Positions 8,586 through 16,970 of a DNA stretch of 64,000 bases are shown here, in pieces. Numbering within the stretch: the first letter of the stretch is position 1; every line of letters starts with the position of its first letter. This stretch comes from an uncultured Sedimentitalea sp. (GTDB lineage Bacteria; Pseudomonadota; Alphaproteobacteria; Rhodobacterales; Rhodobacteraceae). The stretch covers positions 248,001-312,000 of the forward strand of contig CANNGH010000001.1 in the NCBI GenBank assembly GCA_947504115.1, written 5' to 3'. The position numbers were made by a program, and so were the translations under genes. The notes under the pieces are model-generated. The model did not search any database. It was not told the origin of the DNA and saw only the letters and a list, made by a program, of their open reading frames with translations.

Positions 8586-9779
8586 ATGAAACGAGTGATC
8601 GTTATGGGCGACGCCGAAGAGGGCGCAATCAGACAAGCCGAAAATTGCCTTGTCGATGCAGAGGCCATGTTGCTGATGGCCGACAACCATAAAGGGTATG
8701 GCATGCCGGTCGGTGGCGTGGCTGTTTACAAGGACCGGATTCCGCCCGCCGGTGTCGGTTTCGATATTGCCTGCGGCAACAAGGCCGTGAAGACGGACCT
8801 GAAACTGGACGACATCGAGGACAAGCTGGACACTCTGGCGGATACGATCTTCGACACGCTGACCTTCGGAGTTGGCGGCGAGAACAAGGTCACCGTCGAG
8901 CACGCGCTCTTCGATGACCCGGTCTGGAATGAGGTTTCATTCCTCAAGGAGTCTCCACGGCTGAAGAAAACCGCCCGCGCGCAACTTGGCTCGATCGGTG
9001 CCGGAAATCACTATGTCGACGTATTTGCGGATGAGAACGACGACATCTGGATCGGGGTGCACTTCGGATCGCGCAATCTGGGGCACAGCATAGCGTCGCA
9101 TTTCATGAAACAGGCCGGCGACAATCTGAACATAATGGATGAAACGCCCCATACGCTGGATGTAAGTTCGAGCGTCGGAAAGGACTATATCGCCTGCATG
9201 AAACTGGCCGGTAAATATGCGTATGCCGGCCGGGATTGGGTTTGTGAAACCGTTGCGGATATACTGGGGGCGGAGATCACGGACGAGGTCCACAACCATC
9301 ACAATTATGCCTGGCTGGAGAACCATGATGGTGAGGATTACTGGGTCGTGCGCAAGGGCGCGACTCCGGCTTTTCCGGATCAGCGCGGATTTGTCGGATC
9401 GTCGATGGGGGACGATTCGGTGATCCTTGCAGGCGTGGACAGCGAAGCCTCACGCGCGCTGTTCTATTCGACGATACACGGGGCCGGGCGCGTCATGTCA
9501 CGGACCCAGGCCGCAGGTCGAAGACGCAAGGTGCGCACGACACGTAAACGGCCGGACGGAACGACTTATGAATTCGAGGAATGGGTGCAGGAGGGCGGCG
9601 AAGTCGATTTCGACGCCGTGCAGGAGAGAATAAGAAAGAAAGGCGTCGTTCTGAGAGGGGCCAGCGCCGATGAAGCACCCGAAGTCTACAAGGATTTGAC
9701 GGACGTTTTGCAAGCGCATGAGGGGACCGTCAAAGTCCTCCACACATTGCGCCCGTTGATCGTGTGCATGGCGGATTGA
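8586..9779 (+). CDS. rtcB: RtcB family 3'-phosphate RNA ligase
   Basis: GTP-dependent ligase that joins RNA 3'-phosphate or 2',3'-cyclic phosphate ends to 5'-OH ends, acting in tRNA or rRNA repair. All the active-site groups are visible: Asp and Cys in GFDIACGNK, His in GNHYVDVF, His in VHFGSRNLGH, His in NHHNYAW, and the guanylated His in HGAGRVMSR. The 397 residues are close to E. coli RtcB. I chose the ATG at 8586 because it follows AAGGAG and begins the conserved KRVIVMGDAEEGA; the open frame extends upstream without support. No rtcA, archease or rtcR gene is adjacent, so this is a stand-alone copy. Confidence 0.9.
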   Translation: MKRVIVMGDAEEGAIRQAENCLVDAEAMLLMADNHKGYGMPVGGVAVYKDRIPPAGVGFDIACGNKAVKTDLKLDDIEDKLDTLADTIFDTLTFGVGGENKVTVEHALFDDPVWNEVSFLKESPRLKKTARAQLGSIGAGNHYVDVFADENDDIWIGVHFGSRNLGHSIASHFMKQAGDNLNIMDETPHTLDVSSSVGKDYIACMKLAGKYAYAGRDWVCETVADILGAEITDEVHNHHNYAWLENHDGEDYWVVRKGATPAFPDQRGFVGSSMGDDSVILAGVDSEASRALFYSTIHGAGRVMSRTQAAGRRRKVRTTRKRPDGTTYEFEEWVQEGGEVDFDAVQERIRKKGVVLRGASADEAPEVYKDLTDVLQAHEGTVKVLHTLRPLIVCMAD

Positions 9780-9802
9780 CGACAGGTTGCGCGGGCAGGG
9801 AT

Positions 9803-9834
9803 CGCGTACCGTCCAGAGGCGCGGACGGTACGCG
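9803..9834. terminator. Long hairpin between convergent rtcB and DUF1127 genes
   Basis: A perfect 12-bp stem, CGCGTACCGTCC with GGACGGTACGCG, around an 8-base loop. It lies in the 80-bp gap between two convergent stops. There is no T-run on either side, so it may need Rho or act as a transcript-end stabiliser for both genes. Confidence 0.55.
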
Positions 9835-9859
9835 GTGTCGTCGCTCGCGACCGGTCGGT

Positions 9860-10114
9860 TCAGATCATTGGATCATGGCCTTCGCGTCGGTCTATTTCGC
9901 GGATATATTGCGGAATCTGCGCGCGCGTGATGCCGATATCGGCCAGCAGGTGGTCGTTGAAGCTTTGCAGCGCGGCGGTCGCGCGGCGCCGCTGCCAATT
10001 CGCGAACCCCCGGGCGAATACCGGGCGCAGGCGGCGCAAAAGACCGGGGGTCGCCGGCGTGGGAACCTGCGGCGAAAGCTGGCCTTGCCACTGTGGTTGC
10101 AGATGAACAGTCAT
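9860..10114 (-). CDS. DUF1127 (YjiS-like) small protein
   Basis: An 84-residue basic protein whose C-terminal half fits the DUF1127 pattern: WQRRRATAALQSFNDHLLADIG then ITRAQI. In alphaproteobacteria, members of this family are small RNA-binding or stress-linked proteins affecting phosphate and RNA metabolism; no enzyme activity is known. I chose the ATG at 10114 because GAGGAG lies 7 bases upstream; the open frame continues further but that part is not protein-like. It has a long 5' region of about 600 bases with no gene. Confidence 0.8.
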   Translation of the reverse strand: MTVHLQPQWQGQLSPQVPTPATPGLLRRLRPVFARGFANWQRRRATAALQSFNDHLLADIGITRAQIPQYIREIDRREGHDPMI

Positions 10115-10714
10115 GTCATGGCTCCTCATATCTGGAAAACGGGATGATGCGGTGGCCGCCGCGGAAATACAGGGACGGCGGCACCGGATGCTTGATCCGG
10201 CGGAAGGGCGGCCCATTCGGATCGCCCCGCGCCGGACGTGCGGCGTTTGCCGCACGATCGATCGGTAATTGATCGGAAAAGACCCCGAGGCCGGCACGGA
10301 TAAAAACCGCCCGCGCCGCCCGGGGTTACACGCGGGTCAGAAGTGACCCTGCATGCTGCAAAAACCTGTTATGAAGGCTGAACAACATCATGATCCTTAT
10401 ATGGGTTGCATCACGGGACGTTTCAATCCTTGCGCTGGTGCCTTCCCGGTGATCGGCGCGAAAGCGTCGGCGCGCGACGCCTTTTTATCACAGGCGGCGA
10501 AATTCCGGCCGGTTGAGGCCGGTCGAGATTGACTGGCATCAAGGCGATACCTAGCTTGGAGGCAATGTTGGTTCATGAAGAACATTTCCGCTTTCTTTTG
10601 CTGAACCGCCCTTAACCCCGGGCGGTCGGATGCGCCCGCGTCCGGCAAACCTCCCGGGGCTTCCTGAGAATCCTGACTTGGACATTCGACCATGCCGTCG
10701 TCTGGGGAGAAGAC
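10115..10714. other. 600-bp region without a convincing gene
   Basis: It separates two divergent genes and holds their promoters. Two hairpins stand out: CGTGCGGC-GTTT-GCCGCACG at 10237-10256, and ACCGCCC with GGGCGGT at 10605-10626 around an 8-base loop. A GATC-rich patch follows the first, and GGGTCA-GAAG-TGACCC lies near 10325. No open frame here has the strong third-position GC bias of the neighbours. A small RNA could be encoded, but I cannot show one. Confidence 0.5.
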
Positions 10715-11227
10715 ATGACTATTCTGTGCAATGCAACCGATCCTGATCCCGCGCCGATTCCGGTGCCCCTGCGCCAGCCGCAGCCTGCAATCACCGCATG
10801 GCTGACCGAAGCTGACCGTCAAATCCTGACATACAGCATGGATCATTGCCTGTCCGAGGACGAAGAGCTTGTCGCCGGGGTGCTGCGCAGCAAGATCGAT
10901 CTGGCCGAAATCATTTGCGGCGATGCGCCCCCGGATGTGGCCACGCTGGGCTGCAATGTCACGTATATGGTGACGGGCGGTGGTGCGCAGTACGGTCGGC
11001 TGACATGCGACGACACCGGCGGCGATGCGATCGCGATTACCTCGCTTCTGGGGGCGACGCTGATCGGGATGCGGGAATTGCAACGCGCACCATTGCTGCG
11101 CGCCGATGGCTCGATCCTGACGCTGGCATTGCTGCGGGTCGCGCCGGCAAGGAAAGAGCGCGCCGTGGAGCAAAGGAGCCCGACGGCCAACCATGGTTTT
11201 CCCGAAGAGAACGACCTCCGCGCATAA
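10715..11227 (+). CDS. Rnk/GreA-C-terminal-domain-like regulator
   Basis: A 170-residue protein. Residues about 75-145 fit the FKBP-like C-terminal domain shared by GreA, GreB and Rnk: ATLGCNVTYMV, then DAIAITSLLGATLIG, then ADGSILTLALLRV. Rnk proteins, once called nucleoside diphosphate kinase regulators, bind RNA polymerase in place of Gre factors. The GreA coiled coil is absent. The ATG at 10715 follows GGGGAGA. The C-terminal 25 residues are polar and probably disordered. Exact role unproven. Confidence 0.65.
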   Translation: MTILCNATDPDPAPIPVPLRQPQPAITAWLTEADRQILTYSMDHCLSEDEELVAGVLRSKIDLAEIICGDAPPDVATLGCNVTYMVTGGGAQYGRLTCDDTGGDAIAITSLLGATLIGMRELQRAPLLRADGSILTLALLRVAPARKERAVEQRSPTANHGFPEENDLRA

Positions 11228-11293
11228 TTTTTTAAGGGGTTTTTCTCTTCGGGTCGATTACTCTCAATCCAGACGCTTTTATGGAGTTGTCCC

Positions 11294-11443
11294 GTGTCCC
11301 TCTCGTTCTTCCGCGCCATCTGTGCCGGCTGCGCCGCCATCCTGCCCCGCGCCGCCCGCGTACGGTGCCCGCATTGTCATCATCCGATCCAGCCGAGACG
11401 CGCCGTCCGGCTGCCCCGCCCGCACGCAAGGCGCGCCGTATGA
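11294..11443 (+). CDS. Zinc-ribbon-like microprotein coupled to mscS
   Basis: A 49-codon ORF starting with GTG at 11294, seven bases after GGAG. It encodes two CxxC knuckles, CAGC near residue 10 and CPHC near residue 25, followed by HHPI, and then an Arg/Pro-rich tail. The spacing suits a small zinc ribbon. Its TGA stop overlaps the ATG of the mechanosensitive channel gene in the arrangement ATGA, which would couple the two translationally. The short length and GTG start keep the call uncertain. The alternative is that the channel starts upstream at 11281 in the other frame, which would give it a poorly conserved 53-residue extension. Confidence 0.45.
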   Translation: MSLSFFRAICAGCAAILPRAARVRCPHCHHPIQPRRAVRLPRPHARRAV

Positions 11444-12357
11444 GCGCAAAACAGAATTTTCGCCGTCTCGTCTGGCCGGTCGTCCTGATGGCGCTGGCGG
11501 TGGCGCTGCTGTTCAATCGCGCTGCGCTTGCCGGGCTTTTCGACCGTGGCGATATGGTGATCCTTGGGATCACCGCGCTGTCCTATTTCGCCGCCGCCTG
11601 GCTGCTCAGCCGTATTCTCGCGCTGGTTCTGGATCAGACGCCGATCCGCAAACGGCGGTATCCGCGGCTTTTGAAGGATCTGATCGCGGCGATCCTGTTC
11701 TTCATCGCGTTCGCCGCCACGGTCGCGCTGTTCATGGGGCAGGGCGCGGTGGGCGCATTGGCGGGGTCGGGCCTGATCATCGCCATGCTGGGCTTTGCCA
11801 TCCGCAACGTGGTGGCCGACACCCTGTCGGGAATTGCCCTGGGGATCGAGGGACCGTTCCGCATCGGTGACTGGATCGACATTGACGGCCTTGCGCGCGG
11901 CCGCGTGATCGAGATCGGCTGGCGCACCACCCGCATCCTGACCCGCGATTCCGCATATACGATCCTGCCCAACAGCCAGATCGCGCGCCAGCGCATCACC
12001 AACTATTCTGCGCCCAAACCGCAATATCGCGCGCAGATCTCGATCACGCTGGATCACACCCTTCCGATCGCCGCGGCGCGCGAACTGATGCTGGAGGCGG
12101 TGAAAAAGGCCAAGCTGATCCAGCAGGACCCGCAGCCCGACGTGCGGGTGCGCGCCTATGAGGAAGGCGGGATCACCTATGCCGTGCGCTATTGGCTGTC
12201 GCGGTTCGAGCGGGACGTGGATTGCCGGGACGAGGTTTACGGCCTGATCGACGATGCCCTGCGCCGGGCCGGCAGCATCGCACCGCACCGCCGGATCGAA
12301 CTGGTGCGCAGCGGCCCGCGGGGCGATCCATTTGCGCTTGAGGATGACCCCGTCTGA
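11440..12357 (+). CDS. MscS-family mechanosensitive ion channel
   Basis: Small-conductance mechanosensitive channel homologue of 305 residues that would open under membrane tension to release solutes on hypo-osmotic shock. It shows three hydrophobic segments (about residues 10-26, 37-57 and 80-110), then the MscS beta domain (GIALGIEGPFRIGDWIDIDG, then GRVIEIGWRTTRI and ILPNSQIARQRITNYS) and a cytoplasmic C-terminal domain. The chosen start overlaps the stop of the zinc-ribbon ORF (ATGA). A start at 11281 is open in frame but adds a Pro/Arg-rich stretch unlike the family. Confidence 0.85.
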   Translation: MSAKQNFRRLVWPVVLMALAVALLFNRAALAGLFDRGDMVILGITALSYFAAAWLLSRILALVLDQTPIRKRRYPRLLKDLIAAILFFIAFAATVALFMGQGAVGALAGSGLIIAMLGFAIRNVVADTLSGIALGIEGPFRIGDWIDIDGLARGRVIEIGWRTTRILTRDSAYTILPNSQIARQRITNYSAPKPQYRAQISITLDHTLPIAAARELMLEAVKKAKLIQQDPQPDVRVRAYEEGGITYAVRYWLSRFERDVDCRDEVYGLIDDALRRAGSIAPHRRIELVRSGPRGDPFALEDDPV

Positions 12358-12369
12358 ACAAAGGCCGGT

Positions 12370-14034
12370 TCACTTGGCCGTATGGGGCTGCCAATCCTCG
12401 GGGCGGGGCAGGTGTTCGAACGTATGTTCGGGCGGCGGGCTGGGCAGGGTCCATTCCAGCGTGTCGGCATATTCGTTCCAGTAATTCGCGCGGGTTTCGC
12501 GTTTGCCTGCGAACAGCGTGTAGAACACGATGCCGATGAACAGCACGAACGATGCGAACGACAACAGCGCGCCCCAACTCGAGACCTCATTCCAGAAGGC
12601 GAACCCCTGCGGATAATCGATATAGCGCCGTGGCATGCCCTGACGGCCCAGGAAATGCTGCGGAAAGAACGTCACGTTCGCGCCGACGAAGAACATCCAG
12701 AAATGCAGCTTGCCAGCCCATTCGGGATACATGCGCCCGCTCATCTTGGGCAGCCAGTAATACATGCCCGCAAATATGGCGAAGACGGCGCCAAGGCTCA
12801 TCACATAGTGGAAATGCGCGACCACGTAATAGGTATCGTGGTAATAGCGATCCATGCTGGCCTGCGCGACCACCACGCCGGTCACTCCGCCCACGGTGAA
12901 CAGGAACAGGAAGCCGAAGGCGAACAGCATCGGCGTGCGGAACGAGATCGACCCGCCCCACATGGTGGCGATCCAGCTGAAGATCTTGATTCCCGTCGGC
13001 ACCGCGATGGTCATCGAGGCAAGCTGGAAATACGCCTGCTGCGGGATCGACATGCCCACCGTGAACATGTGATGCGCCCAGACGGCGAAGCCCAGGAACC
13101 CGATGGCGATCAGTGCCCAGACCATCGGCAGATAGCCGAAAATGGGCTTGCGCGAGAAGGTCGCGACCACATGGCTGATGATGCCGAACCCCGGCAGCAC
13201 CACGATATAGACCTCGGGATGGCCGAAGAACCACAGAAGGTGCTGATAAAGGATTGGATCGCCGCCGCCCTGCGGCACGAAGAAGGTGAATCCGAAATTG
13301 CGGTCCATCAGGACCATGGTAATCGCCCCCGCCAGCACCGGCAGCGCGGCCAGGATCATCCAGGCGGTGACAAAGATCGACCAGGCGAACAGCGGCACCT
13401 TGAACAGGGACATTCCCGGTGCGCGCATGTTCAGGAAGGTCGTGATCATGTTGATCGCCCCCAGGATCGAGGACGCGCCCGACAGGTGCACCGCGAAGAT
13501 GATCATGTCCATCGACATGCCCCCGTCGCGCGTGGACAGCGGCGGATAGAACACCCAGCCCACGCCGGCACCGCGCTGCCCGTCGCCGCCGGGCAGGAAC
13601 ATCGACAGCACGGCAAGGCTGGTCCCCGCGACGAACAGCCAGTAGCTGAGGTTGTTCAGGCGCGGAAACGCCATGTCCGGCGCGCCGATCATCAGCGGCA
13701 TGAAATAATTGCCGAACCCCCCGAACAGCGCCGGGATCACCACGAAGAACATCATCAGGATGCCATGGTAGGTCACCATGATGTTCCACAGATGCCCGTT
13801 GGGGGTGCAATCTGCTGCGGACGGCCAGAGGCGCGCGCCCTCGAGACACATGTACTGCACGCCGGGATGCATCAGTTCCAACCGCATATAGACGGTGAAC
13901 AGCACCGCGATCAGCCCGATGAAGGCCGACGTGAACAGGTAGAGGATTCCGATGTCCTTGTGGTTCGTGGACATGAACCAGCGGGTGAAAAAACCACGCC
14001 GATCAGCGCCATGATCCAGTGTTGCCTCGCTCAT
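12370..14034 (-). CDS. ctaD: aa3-type cytochrome c oxidase subunit I
   Basis: Catalytic haem-copper subunit, 554 residues and 12 membrane spans, that reduces oxygen to water and pumps protons. The haem-copper signature [14 protein letters not shown] holds the CuB histidine and its cross-linked tyrosine, and [13 protein letters not shown] holds the haem ligands. The start MSEATLDHG follows AGGAG on the minus strand. It stands alone: subunits II and III and the assembly genes are not in the window, which is common for Rhodobacteraceae. It is divergent from nsrR, and the shared gap holds a proposed operator. Confidence 0.96.
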   Translation of the reverse strand: MSEATLDHGADRRGFFTRWFMSTNHKDIGILYLFTSAFIGLIAVLFTVYMRLELMHPGVQYMCLEGARLWPSAADCTPNGHLWNIMVTYHGILMMFFVVIPALFGGFGNYFMPLMIGAPDMAFPRLNNLSYWLFVAGTSLAVLSMFLPGGDGQRGAGVGWVFYPPLSTRDGGMSMDMIIFAVHLSGASSILGAINMITTFLNMRAPGMSLFKVPLFAWSIFVTAWMILAALPVLAGAITMVLMDRNFGFTFFVPQGGGDPILYQHLLWFFGHPEVYIVVLPGFGIISHVVATFSRKPIFGYLPMVWALIAIGFLGFAVWAHHMFTVGMSIPQQAYFQLASMTIAVPTGIKIFSWIATMWGGSISFRTPMLFAFGFLFLFTVGGVTGVVVAQASMDRYYHDTYYVVAHFHYVMSLGAVFAIFAGMYYWLPKMSGRMYPEWAGKLHFWMFFVGANVTFFPQHFLGRQGMPRRYIDYPQGFAFWNEVSSWGALLSFASFVLFIGIVFYTLFAGKRETRANYWNEYADTLEWTLPSPPPEHTFEHLPRPEDWQPHTAK

Positions 14035-14071
14035 CTGTCCTCTCCTCCCGTGGTGGACGTGCGCGGATTCG

Positions 14072-14086
14072 AATAGGCATTTTCAA
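14072..14086. promoter_or_regulatory. Proposed NsrR-type operator, ctaD/nsrR intergenic
   Basis: AATAGGCATTTTCAA. It matches at 13 of 15 positions the minus-strand element upstream of the truncated haemoglobin gene (positions 16801-16815). It lies 38-52 bp before the ctaD start and 55-69 bp before nsrR. A weaker third copy in the opposite orientation (11 of 15) covers 14114-14128, just before the nsrR ribosome site. Assignment to NsrR is an inference from gene content. Confidence 0.45.
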
Positions 14087-14140
14087 CTCTTATTTCATGC
14101 TATATGATGATTTTTGTCAATATCAATAAGGGGAGCGCCC

Positions 14141-14557
14141 ATGCGCCTTGCGGCTTTTACCGATTACGGTTTGCGGATTCTCATGCGGCTGGCCGACGCG
14201 CCGGACAGGCGGTTCAGCACCGCCGATCTGGCGGCGCAGTTCAAGGTGTCGCAGCACCATCTGACCAAGGTCGTGCAGGATCTGGCGCGGGGCGGCTTCA
14301 TCACCACCCAGCGCGGCAGCGGCGGCGGGATCGCGCTGGCGCGGGATGCCGACAGCATCCGGTTGGGCGAGGTCGTGCGCCATCTGGAGCGGCGTTTCGC
14401 GTTGGTCGAGTGTTTTCAGGCCGATGGCGGGGAATGTGTGCTGAAACCGCGATGCCGGCTCAAGGCACGCCTTGCCGCAGCCCGCGAGGCGTTCTTTGAC
14501 GAACTGGACCGCAGCACCGTCGCCGATTGCGCCTGGCACGGCGATGTCGCGGCCTGA
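14141..14557 (+). CDS. nsrR: Rrf2-family nitric oxide-sensing repressor NsrR
   Basis: A 138-residue Rrf2-type winged-helix regulator. The N-terminus MRLAAFTDYGLRILM and the recognition region VSQHHLTKVVQDL are typical of NsrR. Three cysteines at 91, 99 and 105 (C-x7-C-x5-C) match the Fe-S cluster ligands through which NsrR senses nitric oxide. I chose the ATG at 14141, which follows GGGGAG and begins the conserved domain. It is followed 26 bp later by a DUF6522 gene and is divergent from ctaD. It is expected to repress nitric-oxide defence genes, probably including the nearby haemoglobin. Confidence 0.85.
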   Translation: MRLAAFTDYGLRILMRLADAPDRRFSTADLAAQFKVSQHHLTKVVQDLARGGFITTQRGSGGGIALARDADSIRLGEVVRHLERRFALVECFQADGGECVLKPRCRLKARLAAAREAFFDELDRSTVADCAWHGDVAA

Positions 14558-14583
14558 GGGCAGACAAGGAAAGGACAAGTCAC

Positions 14584-14847
14584 ATGACCCGGATAGAGAT
14601 TGGCGACGACATGATCCAGGTGGACGCGCAAACCGTCGCCGACGGATTGCAGATGGATCCCGAAGCGTTGAAACAGGGCATGCGCGACGGCACCATCACC
14701 AGCCGGTTCGAGCGCGGCGAGGGCGAGCATGCAGGCCGCATCCGCGTGACCTTCTTTTCGCCGGCGCGGCGGGTGCGTCTCACCGCTGACGATACCGGCA
14801 ATATCCTGACCTGCAGCGCCGTGGACTACACCAAACGGCCGCTATAG
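14584..14847 (+). CDS. DUF6522 family small protein
   Basis: An 87-residue protein that fits DUF6522: MTRIEIGDDMIQVDA, then GLQMDPEALKQGMRDG-ITSRFERGEGEHAGR and a beta-rich end. The family has no known activity; as I recall it often neighbours nitric-oxide or denitrification genes in Rhodobacteraceae. The start follows AAGGA. It sits 26 bp behind nsrR on the same strand, so the two are likely one transcript, and it converges with the SulP gene at a 10-bp gap. Confidence 0.7.
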   Translation: MTRIEIGDDMIQVDAQTVADGLQMDPEALKQGMRDGTITSRFERGEGEHAGRIRVTFFSPARRVRLTADDTGNILTCSAVDYTKRPL

Positions 14848-14857
14848 CGACAGGTTT

Positions 14858-16120
14858 TCAGCGGTCGGGCGGGGTCCAGTCCGGCGGCGGGACATTGCGG
14901 CGACGCAGACGCAGGGCCAGGCCCAGTCCGACGCCCACGCCGATGGCGACCGTCAGATCGGCGAACACCGTCAGCGCCAGCGTCAGCACCAGCAGCACCC
15001 GGTCCGATGGACGGGCGCGCATATAGCCGCGCCATTTCTTCGGCTCGCTCATGCTCCATGCGGTCAGCACCAGCAGCGCCGCCAGCGCCGGCATCGCCAG
15101 ATACCCGGCCAGATCGGCGGCCAGCATCATCACCAGCAGGATCACCAGCGCATGGATCAGCCCGGCCACCGGTGTGATGCCCCCGGCGCGCACGTTGGTG
15201 GCCGTGCGCGCGATGGCGCCTGTGGCGGGCAGGCCGCCGAACAGCGCCGAGCCGACATTGGCCCAGCCCTGCGCCAGAACCTCGGCGTTGGGCCGGTGGC
15301 TGCCCGCAATCATGCGATCCGCCACCATCGCCGACAGCAGCGATTCCACCCCGGCCAGAAACGCGATGACGAAGGCCGATGGCAGCAAATCCAGCATCCT
15401 CGTCAGCGACAGGTCGGGAAGGGCGGGCATGGGCAGCGTGCTGGGCAACGCGCCGAACCGGCCAAAGATCGTATCCACCGGCAGCCCCGCCATCGCCACC
15501 ACGAGCGAGGTCGCGGCAACGGCGACGATCAGCCCCGGAAACCGCGGCGCAAGGTGCCGCAACAGAACGATCAGCGCCATGGTCACAAGGCCGATTGCCG
15601 TCGCCGCCACGCTCCATGTGGCGCGTGAGGTCCAAAGGCTCGACACGGTTTCGACGAAATCCGCGGGGGGCTGCGCGAAGGACAGGCCGAACAGGTCCTT
15701 GATCTGGCTGGTGGCGATGATCACCGCGATGCCGATGGTGAACCCGTTGACCACCGGTTCGGGTACATATTCCACAAGGTTCCCCGCCCGCAGCCAGCCG
15801 GCGACGATCAGGATCACCCCGGCCATGAAGGTCGCCAGAACCAGCCCGTCATAGCCATGTTGCGCGATCACGCCGAAGACGACGACGATGAACGCGCCCG
15901 TCGGTCCGCCGATCTGCACACGGCTGCCGCCGAGCAGGGAAATCATGAACCCGCCGACGATCGCCGTGATCAGCCCGTCGGCCGGCTCGGCGCCGGACGC
16001 GATGGCGATGGCCAGGCTCAGCGGCAGTGCCACCATCGCCACGGTCAGGCCCGCAAGCAGATCGGCAATGAACAATTGCAGCGAATACGTCCGCAGCGTG
16101 GTCAGCAATTTGGGTTTCAT
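14858..16120 (-). CDS. SulP-family anion transporter lacking a STAS domain
   Basis: Membrane transporter of 420 residues with 10 or more spans. The SulP signature is present (AMVALPLSLAIAIASGAEP and GGSRVQIGGPTGAFIVVVFG). The family moves sulfate, bicarbonate or other anions. The C-terminal STAS domain usual in SulP proteins of about 550 residues is missing: the protein ends with a short basic tail (RLRRRNVPPPDW) after the last span. It lies 65 bp downstream of the truncated haemoglobin gene on the same strand, so co-transcription is plausible. Substrate unknown. Confidence 0.87.
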   Translation of the reverse strand: MKPKLLTTLRTYSLQLFIADLLAGLTVAMVALPLSLAIAIASGAEPADGLITAIVGGFMISLLGGSRVQIGGPTGAFIVVVFGVIAQHGYDGLVLATFMAGVILIVAGWLRAGNLVEYVPEPVVNGFTIGIAVIIATSQIKDLFGLSFAQPPADFVETVSSLWTSRATWSVAATAIGLVTMALIVLLRHLAPRFPGLIVAVAATSLVVAMAGLPVDTIFGRFGALPSTLPMPALPDLSLTRMLDLLPSAFVIAFLAGVESLLSAMVADRMIAGSHRPNAEVLAQGWANVGSALFGGLPATGAIARTATNVRAGGITPVAGLIHALVILLVMMLAADLAGYLAMPALAALLVLTAWSMSEPKKWRGYMRARPSDRVLLVLTLALTVFADLTVAIGVGVGLGLALRLRRRNVPPPDWTPPDR

Positions 16121-16185
16121 GGCACGGGTTTAGCAATCCCGGTCCGTAACGCGCAATGGACTAATTTGCCGCGTGCGCCCCCCGG

Positions 16186-16650
16186 TCATGCCAGTGAGGG
16201 TATCCCGTCCGAGGTGCGTTCGAACATGGCGATTTCCAGGCTTCGCGCGATGCGTTCGGCACGGACCATCAGGTAATTCGCCGCTTCGGGCGTGGGGGCG
16301 GTATCGTCCAGCGTGGCGCGGAACAGGCCCAGCCAACGGGCGAAATCGCTGCGTTCGACACGGTCGAGTTTCTGATGAACCGGCACCGGTTTGCCTGAAT
16401 AGACCCCGGCATTCAGTGCGACCGAGGCCCAGAACGCTTTCATCCGCGCCAGATGCGCGCCCCAATCGTCGCCGATCTCGCCGACGAAAATCGGCCCCAG
16501 ACGTGCATCCGTGCGCACCCGGGAATAGAACTCGTCCACCAGCCGCGAAAGATAGGCCTCGTCAATGCCCATCGCATCCGCAGCCGCACGGATTTGCGCG
16601 CGCTTTTGCGCGCTGTAGCCATGAACCACTGCGAAAGTATTGCCCGCCAC
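16186..16650 (-). CDS. Group III truncated haemoglobin
   Basis: A 154-residue globin of the trHbIII class. Visible features are the helix B/C region LVDEFYSRVRTDARLGPIF, the helix E region W-GAHLARMKAFWASV, and the proximal haem histidine in PVPVHQKL. These proteins bind oxygen or nitric oxide and are linked to nitrosative stress. I chose a GTG at 16650 because GGGGAG stands just upstream; the alternative ATG (MGIDEAYL) at about 16572 would cut helix A. The upstream region carries a near-palindrome shared with the ctaD/nsrR gap, suggesting nitric-oxide control. Confidence 0.85.
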   Translation of the reverse strand: MAGNTFAVVHGYSAQKRAQIRAAADAMGIDEAYLSRLVDEFYSRVRTDARLGPIFVGEIGDDWGAHLARMKAFWASVALNAGVYSGKPVPVHQKLDRVERSDFARWLGLFRATLDDTAPTPEAANYLMVRAERIARSLEIAMFERTSDGIPSLA

Positions 16651-16796
16651 GGTGCTCCCCTTCTTTTCGGTCTTTGGATGGCCGCCGCGCCCGCATTGCT
16701 CACCAGCGGCGGGCGTGGCGGCCAGATCGCCTCTCGCGCATATCGACAGGCGCGGAGGGATTGGAGTATTCAAGATGCAATCTAGGCGTCTCAATT

Positions 16797-16815
16797 GGTA
16801 TTGTAAATACCTATT
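16797..16815. promoter_or_regulatory. Proposed NsrR-type operator upstream of the haemoglobin gene
   Basis: GGTATT-GTA-AATACC is a perfect 6-3-6 palindrome (16797-16811). Read on the minus strand, 16801-16815 gives AATAGGTATTTACAA, which matches the ctaD/nsrR element at 13 of 15 bases. It lies about 150 bp before the haemoglobin start and about 160 bp before osmF on the other side, so it could act on either. Confidence 0.45.
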
Positions 16816-16970
16816 ATGACGCCCCTGGCGGTCCGCGCCGTCGGGCGGCATTTTACCCTTCCCATTTGGCGGTCCTGCGCGCACCTTGACGGGAACGCGA
16901 AAATAAAGACTTGGCGCGGCTGGAACCCCGCCTAAATCGTATTGTCAGCCAGAGCACAGGAGCATCTTTC

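Noticed and set aside
11281..11439. N-terminal extension of MscS starting at 11281
   Set aside because: It would be Pro/Arg-rich and unlike the family, and the ATGA overlap at 11440 plus the CxxC ORF in the other frame explain the region better.
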